A stretch of DNA of 64,000 bases from Candidatus Anstonella stagnisolia (lineage in GTDB: Archaea; Micrarchaeota; Micrarchaeia; Anstonellales; Anstonellaceae): NCBI GenBank assembly GCA_902384585.1, contig CABMCJ010000004.1:1-64000 (forward strand). Direction: 5' to 3'. Of this stretch, positions 46,275-53,762 are shown piece by piece. Below the pieces are notes generated by a model. It saw only the letters and a list, made by a program, of their open reading frames with translations, was not told where the DNA came from and did not search any database. The first letter of the stretch is position 1; every line of letters begins with the position of its first letter. The position numbers and the translations under genes were made by a program.

Positions 46275-46302
46275 CGAAAAGCCGGGCATGCATCCTTACT
46301 AG
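46251..46302 (+). repeat. echo of the lysY 3' end
   Basis: The last codons QPGLHPY-stop (46251-46274) reappear as KPGMHPY-stop at 46279-46302, shifted by 28 bp. 19 of 24 bases match. Three codons differ only in the third base (CCC/CCG, CAC/CAT, CCA/CCT). Confidence 0.72.
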
Positions 46303-46316
46303 AATCTGGTGTTGTT

Positions 46317-47141
46317 ATGCAAGAAAAACCAATCCTCATAATCAAAGTAGGCGGCAGCATTGCAAGCACGCCGGACTTAATCGCGCAAGACCTCGCATCC
46401 TTGCACTCCCGATACTCAATAGTAGTTGTGCACGGATGCAGCGCGCAAATGAACGAGTTGTACGATAAGTTTGGGATTAAGCCTGCTTTCATCACTTCAC
46501 CAACAGGCTTCAAGTCTCGCTACACAAACGCGGACACAATACGCGTGTACAACCTTGCAATCCACAACGCAAGCACGAGCATCATACTCGCGCTACAAAA
46601 AGTCGGCGTGAATGCAGTAGGGCTTTCGGGCTTTGACGGCAAAGCAGTAGTCGGAAAGCAAAAAATAGTCACTTCTGTTGATGAAACCGGCAAGCAAAAG
46701 CTCATCCGCGACGATTTCACCGGCAAAATAGAGAAAATAAATGGAGAGTTGCTGAAAACACTGCTCAATGCGGGCTACACACCCGTAGTCGGCGCGCTTG
46801 CAATGGGCGAGCCTGCGCAGCCGCTCAACATAGATGGGGACCGCTTGGCAGCAGCAGTTGGCGCGGAATTGCACGCGAACATCATGATCTCACTCACGGA
46901 TGTTGACGGATATTACAGGAATTTCCCCAACGACCTTGTAGCAACGCTAAATCGCGAGGAGCTCAAAACCGCAATAGAAAATGCGGGCGGCGGAAAGGCA
47001 AGCGGGGGCATGAAGAAAAAGCTCTTTGCATGCGCAGAAGCCCTTGATGGCGGCGTGCATGAGGTAATAATTGGAAACGGGACAGTTCCAAGCCCCATAA
47101 GCAGGTTGCTTGAAGGAAAAGGGACGCACTGCAAGAAATAG
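46317..47141 (+). CDS. lysZ: LysW-aminoadipate kinase (ArgB family)
   Basis: 274 residues. Amino-acid kinase fold with ILIIKVGGSIA at the N-terminus, VVVHGCSAQMNE, substrate segment NAVGLSGFDGKAVVGKQK, PVVGALAMGEPAQPLNIDGD and nucleotide-binding GGGKASGGMKKKL. It phosphorylates the carrier-bound 2-aminoadipate, feeding LysY. The reader passes 42 bp of spacer after lysY, which contains the lysY echo, before ATG 46317. Feedback inhibition as in ArgB is not evident: there is no N-terminal extension helix. Confidence 0.93.
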   Translation: MQEKPILIIKVGGSIASTPDLIAQDLASLHSRYSIVVVHGCSAQMNELYDKFGIKPAFITSPTGFKSRYTNADTIRVYNLAIHNASTSIILALQKVGVNAVGLSGFDGKAVVGKQKIVTSVDETGKQKLIRDDFTGKIEKINGELLKTLLNAGYTPVVGALAMGEPAQPLNIDGDRLAAAVGAELHANIMISLTDVDGYYRNFPNDLVATLNREELKTAIENAGGGKASGGMKKKLFACAEALDGGVHEVIIGNGTVPSPISRLLEGKGTHCKK

Positions 47142-47185
47142 GTAAAAGCTTTTTTCAGGCAGTGGGCATCTGCTCATTCTTAATC

Positions 47186-47196
47186 TTTTTATATTT
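47186..47196 (+). promoter_or_regulatory. TATA box of the epimerase gene
   Basis: TTTTTATATTT is centred about 25 bp before ATG 47216 with no ribosome site between, pointing to a separate leaderless transcript inside the lysine region. Confidence 0.5.
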
Positions 47197-47215
47197 TTGG
47201 CAACTAAATACCAGC

Positions 47216-48328
47216 ATGCATATCCGCAATCCTAACCCAGGCCAACTCAAGGTTCTTGCAGTGGTGGGCACAAGGCCGAACATAATAAAGCACATGGTGG
47301 TCCAGCGGGCATTTGCCTCCAGGCACCCGGAGGTCGAGCTGAAACTTGTGCATACCGGCCAGCACTCAGAGCCAAACATGTCAGGCATTTTTTTCCAAGA
47401 GTTCAAGCTTCCGCCTCCTGATTACCAATTTTTAGTTTCAAATCCCTCCCCAATACGCCACATAGGGGAAATAATGTGGCAGATGGAAAGGGTGCTTGCG
47501 ATTGAAAAGCCGGATACAACTATAGTCTATGGCGACGTGAATTCCACTCCGGCTGCAGCATGGGCGTCTGCAAGGAAAGGCATTCCAATAACATACATTG
47601 AAGGGGGCATCCGAAATCCCGACGGCCTCCAGAACCATGAGGAAATAAACCGCAGGTTGACAAGCTCCATTTCCCATCTTGTTTTTCCCCCAACAGAAGA
47701 AACGCGCCTGAATCTCTTGAAGGAGAATTTCCCGCCGGAGCGCGTCTTCTTATACGGAGACACGGTATGCGATGCCCTGCATTATGCGCTGGGGGAATTG
47801 CAAATAACCGCAACAGAAGGAGATTATGTCTTTGCGGCTTTTCATCGCCACGAGGATATGGGCGCACCAGGGCAGTTGAGAGGCATTCTCGAAGCCCTTA
47901 TAGAATCCGGCAAGAGAATAAAGTTCCTCATGCATCCAAGCACTGAAAAAAAGCTTAAGGGAGAGGGGCTTTATCAAATGCTTGAGGAAAACTGCAATTT
48001 TGAGCTCATACCGCCGCAAGGATTCTTTGATTTTGTCCGCATTCTGGCTGGCGCAGGCAAGGTCCTTACTGACGGGGGAGGGACAAGGCGCCAGGCATAC
48101 ATGCTGGGGAAGCCAACTATAATATTGGACGGCTCAATCTACTTGCCGGAAATAGTCAAAACCGGCTGGGGCATTGTAACGGGCACGGCAAAGGAGAAAA
48201 TCCTGGCTGCAATTAAAACATTCGACCCGCGCAAAAAGCCAAGGCCCGCACTCTTCGGTGATGGGCATGCAGCAGAAAAAATTGTTGATAAGATAGTGGA
48301 AATCTATAACCTGCGCCGGAATCCATAA
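47216..48328 (+). CDS. UDP-N-acetylglucosamine 2-epimerase (WecB family)
   Basis: 370 residues from ATG 47216; the ORF-track start at 47162 is upstream of the TATA box. Family signatures: VVGTRPNIIKHMVVQ, HTGQHSEPNMSGIFF, YGDVNSTPAAA, EGGIRNPDGLQNHEEINRR, HRHED and LTDGGGTRRQAYMLGKP. It converts UDP-GlcNAc to UDP-ManNAc for surface glycans or N-glycans, which fits the sequon-rich surface protein in this window. It interrupts the lysine genes with its own promoter; a role in lysine synthesis is unlikely. Confidence 0.88.
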   Translation: MHIRNPNPGQLKVLAVVGTRPNIIKHMVVQRAFASRHPEVELKLVHTGQHSEPNMSGIFFQEFKLPPPDYQFLVSNPSPIRHIGEIMWQMERVLAIEKPDTTIVYGDVNSTPAAAWASARKGIPITYIEGGIRNPDGLQNHEEINRRLTSSISHLVFPPTEETRLNLLKENFPPERVFLYGDTVCDALHYALGELQITATEGDYVFAAFHRHEDMGAPGQLRGILEALIESGKRIKFLMHPSTEKKLKGEGLYQMLEENCNFELIPPQGFFDFVRILAGAGKVLTDGGGTRRQAYMLGKPTIILDGSIYLPEIVKTGWGIVTGTAKEKILAAIKTFDPRKKPRPALFGDGHAAEKIVDKIVEIYNLRRNP

Positions 48329-48354
48329 ATTTATCTGCCTGGCAGTTCTACAAA

Positions 48355-48406
48355 TTAACATTCTTCCTTCTTTTTGTTAATCCCTTAACATCATTATTAT
48401 TTATAG
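48355..48406 (+). promoter_or_regulatory. lysJ promoter element shared with lysW
   Basis: TTAACA block at 48355, GTTA-N6-TAAC palindrome at 48376-48389 (within it GTTAA-TCCC-TTAAC), TATTATTTA at 48395-48403, 25-33 bp before ATG 48428. Gapless counterpart of 44091-44142. Confidence 0.6.
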
Positions 48407-48427
48407 TTTTCTTCCCAACTTCTCTCT

Positions 48428-49606
48428 ATGGCAACATCAGAAGAAATAATTGCAAGGGAAAAGAAAGCAGAACTTTCCTGCTACGGCAAGCGCCCATTTG
48501 TAGCCGAAAGAGGGGAAGGCACATACCTCTACGATAAGGAAGGAAAGCGCTACATTGACTGCGTGATGGGGCACGGCGTAGGGAACTTGGGTCACTGCCA
48601 CCCAAAAGTAGTGAAGGCGATACAGGAGCAGGCGCAGAAATTGATTTCCTGCCCAGAAGTTTTCCCACTTGAAATACGCGCGCAGTTTGAGGAGCTTTTG
48701 CTCTCAATAGCTCCGGGCGAAAAAATGCAAAAAGGAAAAGTATTTTTGTGCAACTCCGGCACGGAGGCAGTGGAAGCTGCAATAAAGCTCTCGCGCTCTT
48801 TCACAAAAAAGAAAGGTTTCATAGTTGCAATGAATGCATTCCACGGAAGGAGCACTGGCGCTGTTTCGCTCACGTTCAATCCAAAATACCGCGAGCCTTT
48901 TGAACCACTTATCGGTCCGATAAAACGGGTTAGGTACGGGGATGCGGCACTGATAGAGGCTGCTATTGATGATAGCATAGCCGCAGTAGTTCTGGAACCT
49001 GTGCAGGGAGAGGGCGGAGTGCGGCCTGCACCAGATGGATACCTTCAAGCAGTAAGAGAGGTATGCGACAAGCGCGGCATCCTCCTAATAATTGATGAAA
49101 TACAAACGGGTTTTGGCAGAACGGGAAAAATGTTTGCGTGCGAGCACTGGAACGTGCAGCCGGACATACTTTGCGTTGCAAAAAGCATTGCAGGCGGGCT
49201 TCCGTGCGGCGCAATGCTTGCGCGGGAAGGCTTGGATTTTGCCCCAATGCAGCACGGAAGCACGTTCGGGGGCAACCCAATGGTGTGCGCAGCAGGCATA
49301 GCCGCAATAAGCGCAATAAAAGAGGAAAAAATGTGCGAAAACGCAACCGAAGTAGGAAACTACCTCCTCTCACGCATGAAGGAATTTGAAACCTCAAAGA
49401 AACTCGTGCGCGAAGTGCGCGGAAAAGGCTTGATGCTCGCAATTGAGCTTAAGCAGCCAGGCAAAGAATATCTTGTGAAACTAATTGGCAATGGAGTGCT
49501 TGCACTTCCTGCAGGGGACATGGTGCTAAGGTTCCTTCCGCCTCTCACCCTTACAAGAGATCAGGCAGATGAGATAATAACTGCTCTTGACAAAACACTC
49601 GAATGA
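48428..49606 (+). CDS. lysJ: LysW-aminoadipate semialdehyde/ornithine-type aminotransferase (class III)
   Basis: 392 residues. Class III PLP fold: GEGTYLYDKEGKRYIDCVMG, NSGTEAVEAAIKLSR, FHGRSTGAVSLT, IIDEIQTGFGRTGKMFACEH and the PLP-binding Lys in LCVAKSIAGGLPCGAML (about residue 250). It transaminates the carrier-bound semialdehyde to LysW-lysine with glutamate as donor. It is followed by lysK and driven by a promoter resembling that of lysW. The 3' end is duplicated immediately downstream, in frame after the stop. Confidence 0.93.
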   Translation: MATSEEIIAREKKAELSCYGKRPFVAERGEGTYLYDKEGKRYIDCVMGHGVGNLGHCHPKVVKAIQEQAQKLISCPEVFPLEIRAQFEELLLSIAPGEKMQKGKVFLCNSGTEAVEAAIKLSRSFTKKKGFIVAMNAFHGRSTGAVSLTFNPKYREPFEPLIGPIKRVRYGDAALIEAAIDDSIAAVVLEPVQGEGGVRPAPDGYLQAVREVCDKRGILLIIDEIQTGFGRTGKMFACEHWNVQPDILCVAKSIAGGLPCGAMLAREGLDFAPMQHGSTFGGNPMVCAAGIAAISAIKEEKMCENATEVGNYLLSRMKEFETSKKLVREVRGKGLMLAIELKQPGKEYLVKLIGNGVLALPAGDMVLRFLPPLTLTRDQADEIITALDKTLE

Positions 49607-49666
49607 GCGCCCGCAAAAACGCGGGCAGATGAGATAATAAATGCACCGGATGAAACTCTTGAATAG
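49564..49666 (+). repeat. in-frame echo of the lysJ 3' end
   Basis: 49564-49606 encodes ADEIITALDKTLE-stop; exactly 60 bp later 49624-49666 encodes ADEIINAPDETLE-stop in the same frame. Four codons differ synonymously in the third base, three change the residue, and TGA is replaced by TAG. Confidence 0.85.
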
Positions 49667-49674
49667 TTGATAGC

Positions 49675-50733
49675 ATGCCAAATTCCACCCCCGCAAGAAG
49701 GTTTCTCTCGCAGCTAGTGAGAACAAAAAGTTTTTCCGGCTCTGAGCAAGAGGCAGCAAAATTATGCGCTCAAAGGATGCGCGAGCTGGGCTATTTGCAC
49801 GTCAAGATAGATGAAGTCGGGAACGTGCTTGGCGCAAACTACGATTACACAAAAGACCCTCATGCAGACCTTCTGCTCTTCTCGCACCTCGACACAGTGG
49901 ACGGCTTTTGGGAAGTAAAAGAAGATTCACAGGGAATATCTGGCAGGGGCGCAGTGGACGCAAAGGGCTGCCTAGCTTCCTACATAGAAGCAGGGGCGCA
50001 CACACCAAAACACCTAAAAGTAGTAGTAGCGGGGGTTACAAAAGAAGAAGCGCTCATTTCCGAGGGCACAGAGCACCTCCTAACTTATCTTAAGCCCAAG
50101 CTCGCGGTAAACGGCGAGCCCTCAAACTGCGATGGCATTACAATCGCATACAAGGGCAGGCTGCTTGTGGAATGCCGCACAGAGGGAGAGGCAGCGCACG
50201 CAGGCATGAACGCGGAAAACCCCATTGAGCGCACAATAGAATACTATGAGAAATTGCGCAAGCACTTTCCCCGCCACCATGCATTTGAGTCTGTCATCTT
50301 CAATGTTACGCACATTGACTATGGGCACCGCGACGCGCTCAACGTAATTCCCGGGCAGCTTGACTTTTTCATAGACGTGCGCATACCTCCAAGCAGGGAC
50401 ATTGCCGAGATAACTAGACTGTTCAAGTCCTCTGCCCCAAAGGGCATCACTGTAAAAGTTACAAAGAGCTTTGCAGGCTCTGAAATGCAAATCTCGCACC
50501 CTCTTGTGCGTTCAATGGTACAGGCAGTGCGCTCCCAAGGAAGCACGCCGCGCTATTTGAAAAAATCCGGCGGCGCGGACATGAACATTTCAATGAACAT
50601 GGGCATTCCCACAATCGCATACGGGCCAGGGGACAGCAAGCTTGACCACACTGACAAGGAATTCCTCCACTGGAAGGACTATGAAAAAGCAATAGAAGTT
50701 CTAAAGAATTTGCTGCAAAACCTGAAAAACTAG
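49675..50733 (+). CDS. lysK: LysW-lysine hydrolase (M20 metallopeptidase family)
   Basis: 352 residues. Zinc-peptidase signatures: LLFSHLDTVDGFW (metal His and Asp), GRGAVDAKGCLASYIEAG, VTKEEALISEGTEHL (catalytic Glu), a central dimerisation domain with AHAGMNAENPIERTIEYY, and a late His in LDHTDKEFLHW. It releases free lysine from LysW and regenerates the carrier, the last pathway step. It lies 69 bp after lysJ, with the lysJ echo in the gap, and has only weak ribosome-site sequence. Confidence 0.92.
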   Translation: MPNSTPARRFLSQLVRTKSFSGSEQEAAKLCAQRMRELGYLHVKIDEVGNVLGANYDYTKDPHADLLLFSHLDTVDGFWEVKEDSQGISGRGAVDAKGCLASYIEAGAHTPKHLKVVVAGVTKEEALISEGTEHLLTYLKPKLAVNGEPSNCDGITIAYKGRLLVECRTEGEAAHAGMNAENPIERTIEYYEKLRKHFPRHHAFESVIFNVTHIDYGHRDALNVIPGQLDFFIDVRIPPSRDIAEITRLFKSSAPKGITVKVTKSFAGSEMQISHPLVRSMVQAVRSQGSTPRYLKKSGGADMNISMNMGIPTIAYGPGDSKLDHTDKEFLHWKDYEKAIEVLKNLLQNLKN

Positions 50734-50738
50734 GGCTA

Positions 50739-50810
50739 TAATCTACTTGTCAAAAACAGCCCAACAAACCCGCTTTGCGCGCAAAAGTAACCTATTTGTC
50801 AAATAGCCTT
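50739..50810 (-). repeat. echo of the secD 3' end
   Basis: On the minus strand secD ends RLFDK-stop (50792-50810). About 50 bp further the sequence reads AVFDK-stop (50739-50762). Three mismatches and a 2-base gap over 23 bases, including AAA/AAG in the Lys codon. Confidence 0.65.
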
Positions 50811-52516
50811 TCCGCAATCGCTCCGTACGCAGGGCGCGAAATGAAAGCGCCCAGCAATGAGCCCAATATCGAAGAGGTCGCAAACCCTATTATCTCGACG
50901 AGCCCGGAAAAGAGCAGCAGCGGCACCATCGCGATTATTGCAACAGTCACGTTTGTGAATATGATGGAGAACGCCTTTTCAAGCTTCTTGTGCGCGCCGT
51001 CCGTTGTATTTTTCTTCAGAAGCTCGTCCGTAACCACGATTTGAGCATCTACCGACACTCCTATAGCTGCAATAATGCCTGCCATTCCTGCCAAGTCTAT
51101 TGTGAATGAGCCAAGTATTGCAACGAGCACAATTATTTCAGCAAGGCTGATCATCATTACAGGCAGCACGAGCTTTAGCGTGTGGTACCTCAGCGCAAGC
51201 ATGAATGAAATTGCAATGAGCGCAATCGCAGCGCCTATCGCGCTTACGCGCAGGAATTCCGCACCAAGTGGCGCAGGCACGCTTGTTGCGGACCCAAGTG
51301 AAATCCTTACGGGAAGCGCGCCTCCCTTCAATATCGACTCGACTTCGCGCGCATTCTTGTCAGCATCAAGCAGCCGCGCATTCCCTGTCCCAACTGCGGC
51401 GCCAGTAATTGAATATGACGGGCTGGACACTCCCCTTGTAACGTCAGGCGAAAGCCGCGGTGCGCTAAGCAGCCCAACCCCTCTCCACATGTTAAGCGTG
51501 TTTTGCGAAGACCCGAAAGAGCTTATGGAATACACTGGTTGCATGTCCTCGCTTGGCTTTTCAACAAGCAGGAAGCCCTTTTCTTTCAGTGCGCTGCGAA
51601 GCGCAATGCCGGTTGCGTTTGAAATAACCGCCTTTGTCTTGTTTGCAACAATAGTAAGGTTCCCAAAGTCCAGATTCTTTGCATCCAGCTCTTCCTCAAC
51701 GTATATCTCCACGTTGTCGCCCTCAAGCCTGAGGGATTTTGATGCAATCGCAAGGGCATCCTTCTGCGACATCTTCAACCCGGTAATGTTAAGGTTCTGC
51801 ATGAGCTCGCTTCTCTTGAGCACCACTATTGCGTTGCTTGGGCGGTCAAGGAACATGTAAAGCGGGTAATTCGCCTTCCCTTTCACGGTTTTTGAGAACT
51901 GCTCGTTTGCAGTAGTCGTAATCGTAAACGATACCCCCCAGTCTGCGCCCCCTATCGCAGTCGCAGGCAGCCTTCCAATTGTCCCGGAAAGTATGTCGTC
52001 ACCGCTCACCGCAACCTTGCCGTCCACTATGCCCTGGTACACGCCCTGCGAGGAAAGTATCCTCTCAATGTCGCTCACAAGCTGCGGATTGCTCTGGGGG
52101 ACTTCAACGTAAATTTCGCTGTCACCCACGGGGCGCACTTTCACTTCGCTAAGGCCGAATGCCGCGGAGCGGGTTTTTATTATCTGCACCATCTCGTCCA
52201 TTGTTGCCTGGTCAACAGGCTTCTCAAGCAAAATGGGTATCCTTACTCCACCTGAAAAATCAATGCCGAACTTGAGCCCGTTCGTGTAAGCGGAAAAGAG
52301 CGAAAGGAACACAATGCAAAGAAGCCCGGCAATTTTCACATTGTCGTTCTTCCAGAAAATCGTTGCAAGCCCGACCACCACTATGCCGCCCATGAATGCG
52401 GGCACCACCATGCTCTTTTGCAGCAGCATCCAGCTTGCGCAAAGGAGCGTGAATGCAAGCAGCGCAACTACCCTCCTGTCCTTTACGCCGCTTATGAGTT
52501 CGTTTTTAGTAATCAT
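50792..52516 (-). CDS. secD: protein-export membrane protein SecD
   Basis: 574 residues, ATG 52516 nine bases after the secF stop. N-terminal helices (about 17-80), FGIDFSGGVRIPILLEKPV entry to the large extracytoplasmic P1-like domain (about 90-390), then a five-helix RND-type bundle with GAEFLRVSAIGAAIALIAIS and GVSVDAQIVVTDELLKKNT. With SecF it supports Sec-dependent export using the ion gradient. Relevant here, as many exported proteins (pilins, giant surface protein, lipoprotein) are encoded nearby. Archaea have SecDF without SecA. The gene tail is echoed downstream. Confidence 0.95.
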   Translation of the reverse strand: MITKNELISGVKDRRVVALLAFTLLCASWMLLQKSMVVPAFMGGIVVVGLATIFWKNDNVKIAGLLCIVFLSLFSAYTNGLKFGIDFSGGVRIPILLEKPVDQATMDEMVQIIKTRSAAFGLSEVKVRPVGDSEIYVEVPQSNPQLVSDIERILSSQGVYQGIVDGKVAVSGDDILSGTIGRLPATAIGGADWGVSFTITTTANEQFSKTVKGKANYPLYMFLDRPSNAIVVLKRSELMQNLNITGLKMSQKDALAIASKSLRLEGDNVEIYVEEELDAKNLDFGNLTIVANKTKAVISNATGIALRSALKEKGFLLVEKPSEDMQPVYSISSFGSSQNTLNMWRGVGLLSAPRLSPDVTRGVSSPSYSITGAAVGTGNARLLDADKNAREVESILKGGALPVRISLGSATSVPAPLGAEFLRVSAIGAAIALIAISFMLALRYHTLKLVLPVMMISLAEIIVLVAILGSFTIDLAGMAGIIAAIGVSVDAQIVVTDELLKKNTTDGAHKKLEKAFSIIFTNVTVAIIAMVPLLLFSGLVEIIGFATSSILGSLLGAFISRPAYGAIAERLFDK

Positions 52517-52525
52517 TCCAATCCC

Positions 52526-53713
52526 TTAGTGCGAAAATATGCCCGTGAAAATGGGCTTCTCCTCTCCGGAGTGCCCCTCCTTTTCACGCTTTTCCGCATA
52601 GTTTAGTATAATGACTGCGTTTATGCCCCATGTGGCAAACACGTCGCCTACAAGCCCGCATATGGCAACGGTTGAAATCTCGTAATACGTCCCGATGTGC
52701 GTTATGTAGGAAAGCACAAAGAGCGAGCCAAACGCGACCATTGCCGCAAGGCTCATTGTCATCCCTGTTTTCATTGCATCGTATGCCCGCTCGGACGCGT
52801 GCCCCTCTTTCCTTTTTATCACGCGCATTGTGAGCAATATGTCCGTGTCAAGGGAGAATCCCACAAGCATAAGGAGCGCCGCAAAGGACGCGAGCGTGAA
52901 GGGTATGCCGAAAAGCCCCATTGCCCCAAGCGCAATCAATATGTCTGCCGCAGCGCCCGCAAGCACCGCGATGCTTGGCACGAGCGTCCTGTATATTATG
53001 AATACCGCTATTATCACAAGGAAAGTTGATACGAATACGACCCCCACCGCCTTCTCAATGAATTTCGAGGAAAGCGATGCGCTTATTTCCTCGATTGAAA
53101 TGGCATCGTATTTCATTGCGGTCCCAATCGCACTCAGGATGGCTGCCTTTTGCCCATCGTTTGCCTTTGCAAGCGCAGATGAAACTTCCCTCCTGAGCAC
53201 GTTTATGTTTTTCAAATCAGATGCTTTTTGCCCGGTCGCTGCAATTGCAAACGCCTCGTCAGCAGTTTTCTCAAGCTGCGCGCGCTCCTGCAAATAATTT
53301 TCCGCGCCGCTCAGGTTTCCCTGGTATAATGCCTCAAGCTTGGATACCTCGTCAACGTTTGCAAAAAAATCGCCCTTGAGCTGGTCTATCTTAAGCTGCT
53401 GGGGGCTCCTTGCAATTTCTATCTCCACCATGCTCTTGTATGCGGCAGTCGGGCTCTTGTACACCTTAAGGGAGGACACCTCTATGCCCGCATTCCGAAG
53501 CGCCGAATTCGCGGCAGCCTCGTCTATGTTCTCCTGGCTTGATGCAATCGTGATAAGCGTGCCGCCCTTGAACTCAACCCCGAGTCGTATTTGCGGTATG
53601 AAAAAGAGCGCAACCAGTATGATAATTATCGGGGCTATCGCAAGCATCCGATAGTTCCCCGTGTATGGGTTTGGAATAGAGACCATAAAACGCACCGTCA
53701 GTTCATCTCCCAT
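52526..53713 (-). CDS. secF: protein-export membrane protein SecF
   Basis: 395 residues if started at ATG 53713 (MGDELTVRFMVS), about 22 bp from the TATA box it shares with the glycogen synthase gene; the GTG at 53725 in the ORF track is too close to that box, and ATG 53686 with GGTG upstream is another option. RND-type features: LGVEFKGGTLITIAS, long extracytoplasmic domain rich in E/A/K, then helices with FTLASFAALLMLVGFSLDTDILL and TWGINAVIIL. Partner of SecD, which follows at 9 bp. The extracytoplasmic domain is larger than in many archaeal SecF. Confidence 0.92.
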   Translation of the reverse strand: MGDELTVRFMVSIPNPYTGNYRMLAIAPIIIILVALFFIPQIRLGVEFKGGTLITIASSQENIDEAAANSALRNAGIEVSSLKVYKSPTAAYKSMVEIEIARSPQQLKIDQLKGDFFANVDEVSKLEALYQGNLSGAENYLQERAQLEKTADEAFAIAATGQKASDLKNINVLRREVSSALAKANDGQKAAILSAIGTAMKYDAISIEEISASLSSKFIEKAVGVVFVSTFLVIIAVFIIYRTLVPSIAVLAGAAADILIALGAMGLFGIPFTLASFAALLMLVGFSLDTDILLTMRVIKRKEGHASERAYDAMKTGMTMSLAAMVAFGSLFVLSYITHIGTYYEISTVAICGLVGDVFATWGINAVIILNYAEKREKEGHSGEEKPIFTGIFSH

Positions 53714-53727
53714 CAATGGTTTCACGC

Positions 53728-53742
53728 CATATATTTATAAAT
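53728..53742. promoter_or_regulatory. bidirectional TATA region, secF and glycogen synthase
   Basis: CATATATTTATAAATC is an A/T-rich near-palindromic stretch about 28 bp before ATG 53763 (plus strand) and about 22 bp before ATG 53713 (minus strand). One TATA region thus seems to serve two divergent leaderless transcripts. Confidence 0.5.
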
Positions 53743-53762
53743 CGCATCTCTGTTTCTTATGC

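Noticed and set aside
51075-51860. 261-residue plus-strand ORF opposite secD
   Set aside because: Shadow of the SecD frame caused by codon bias; composition not protein-like.
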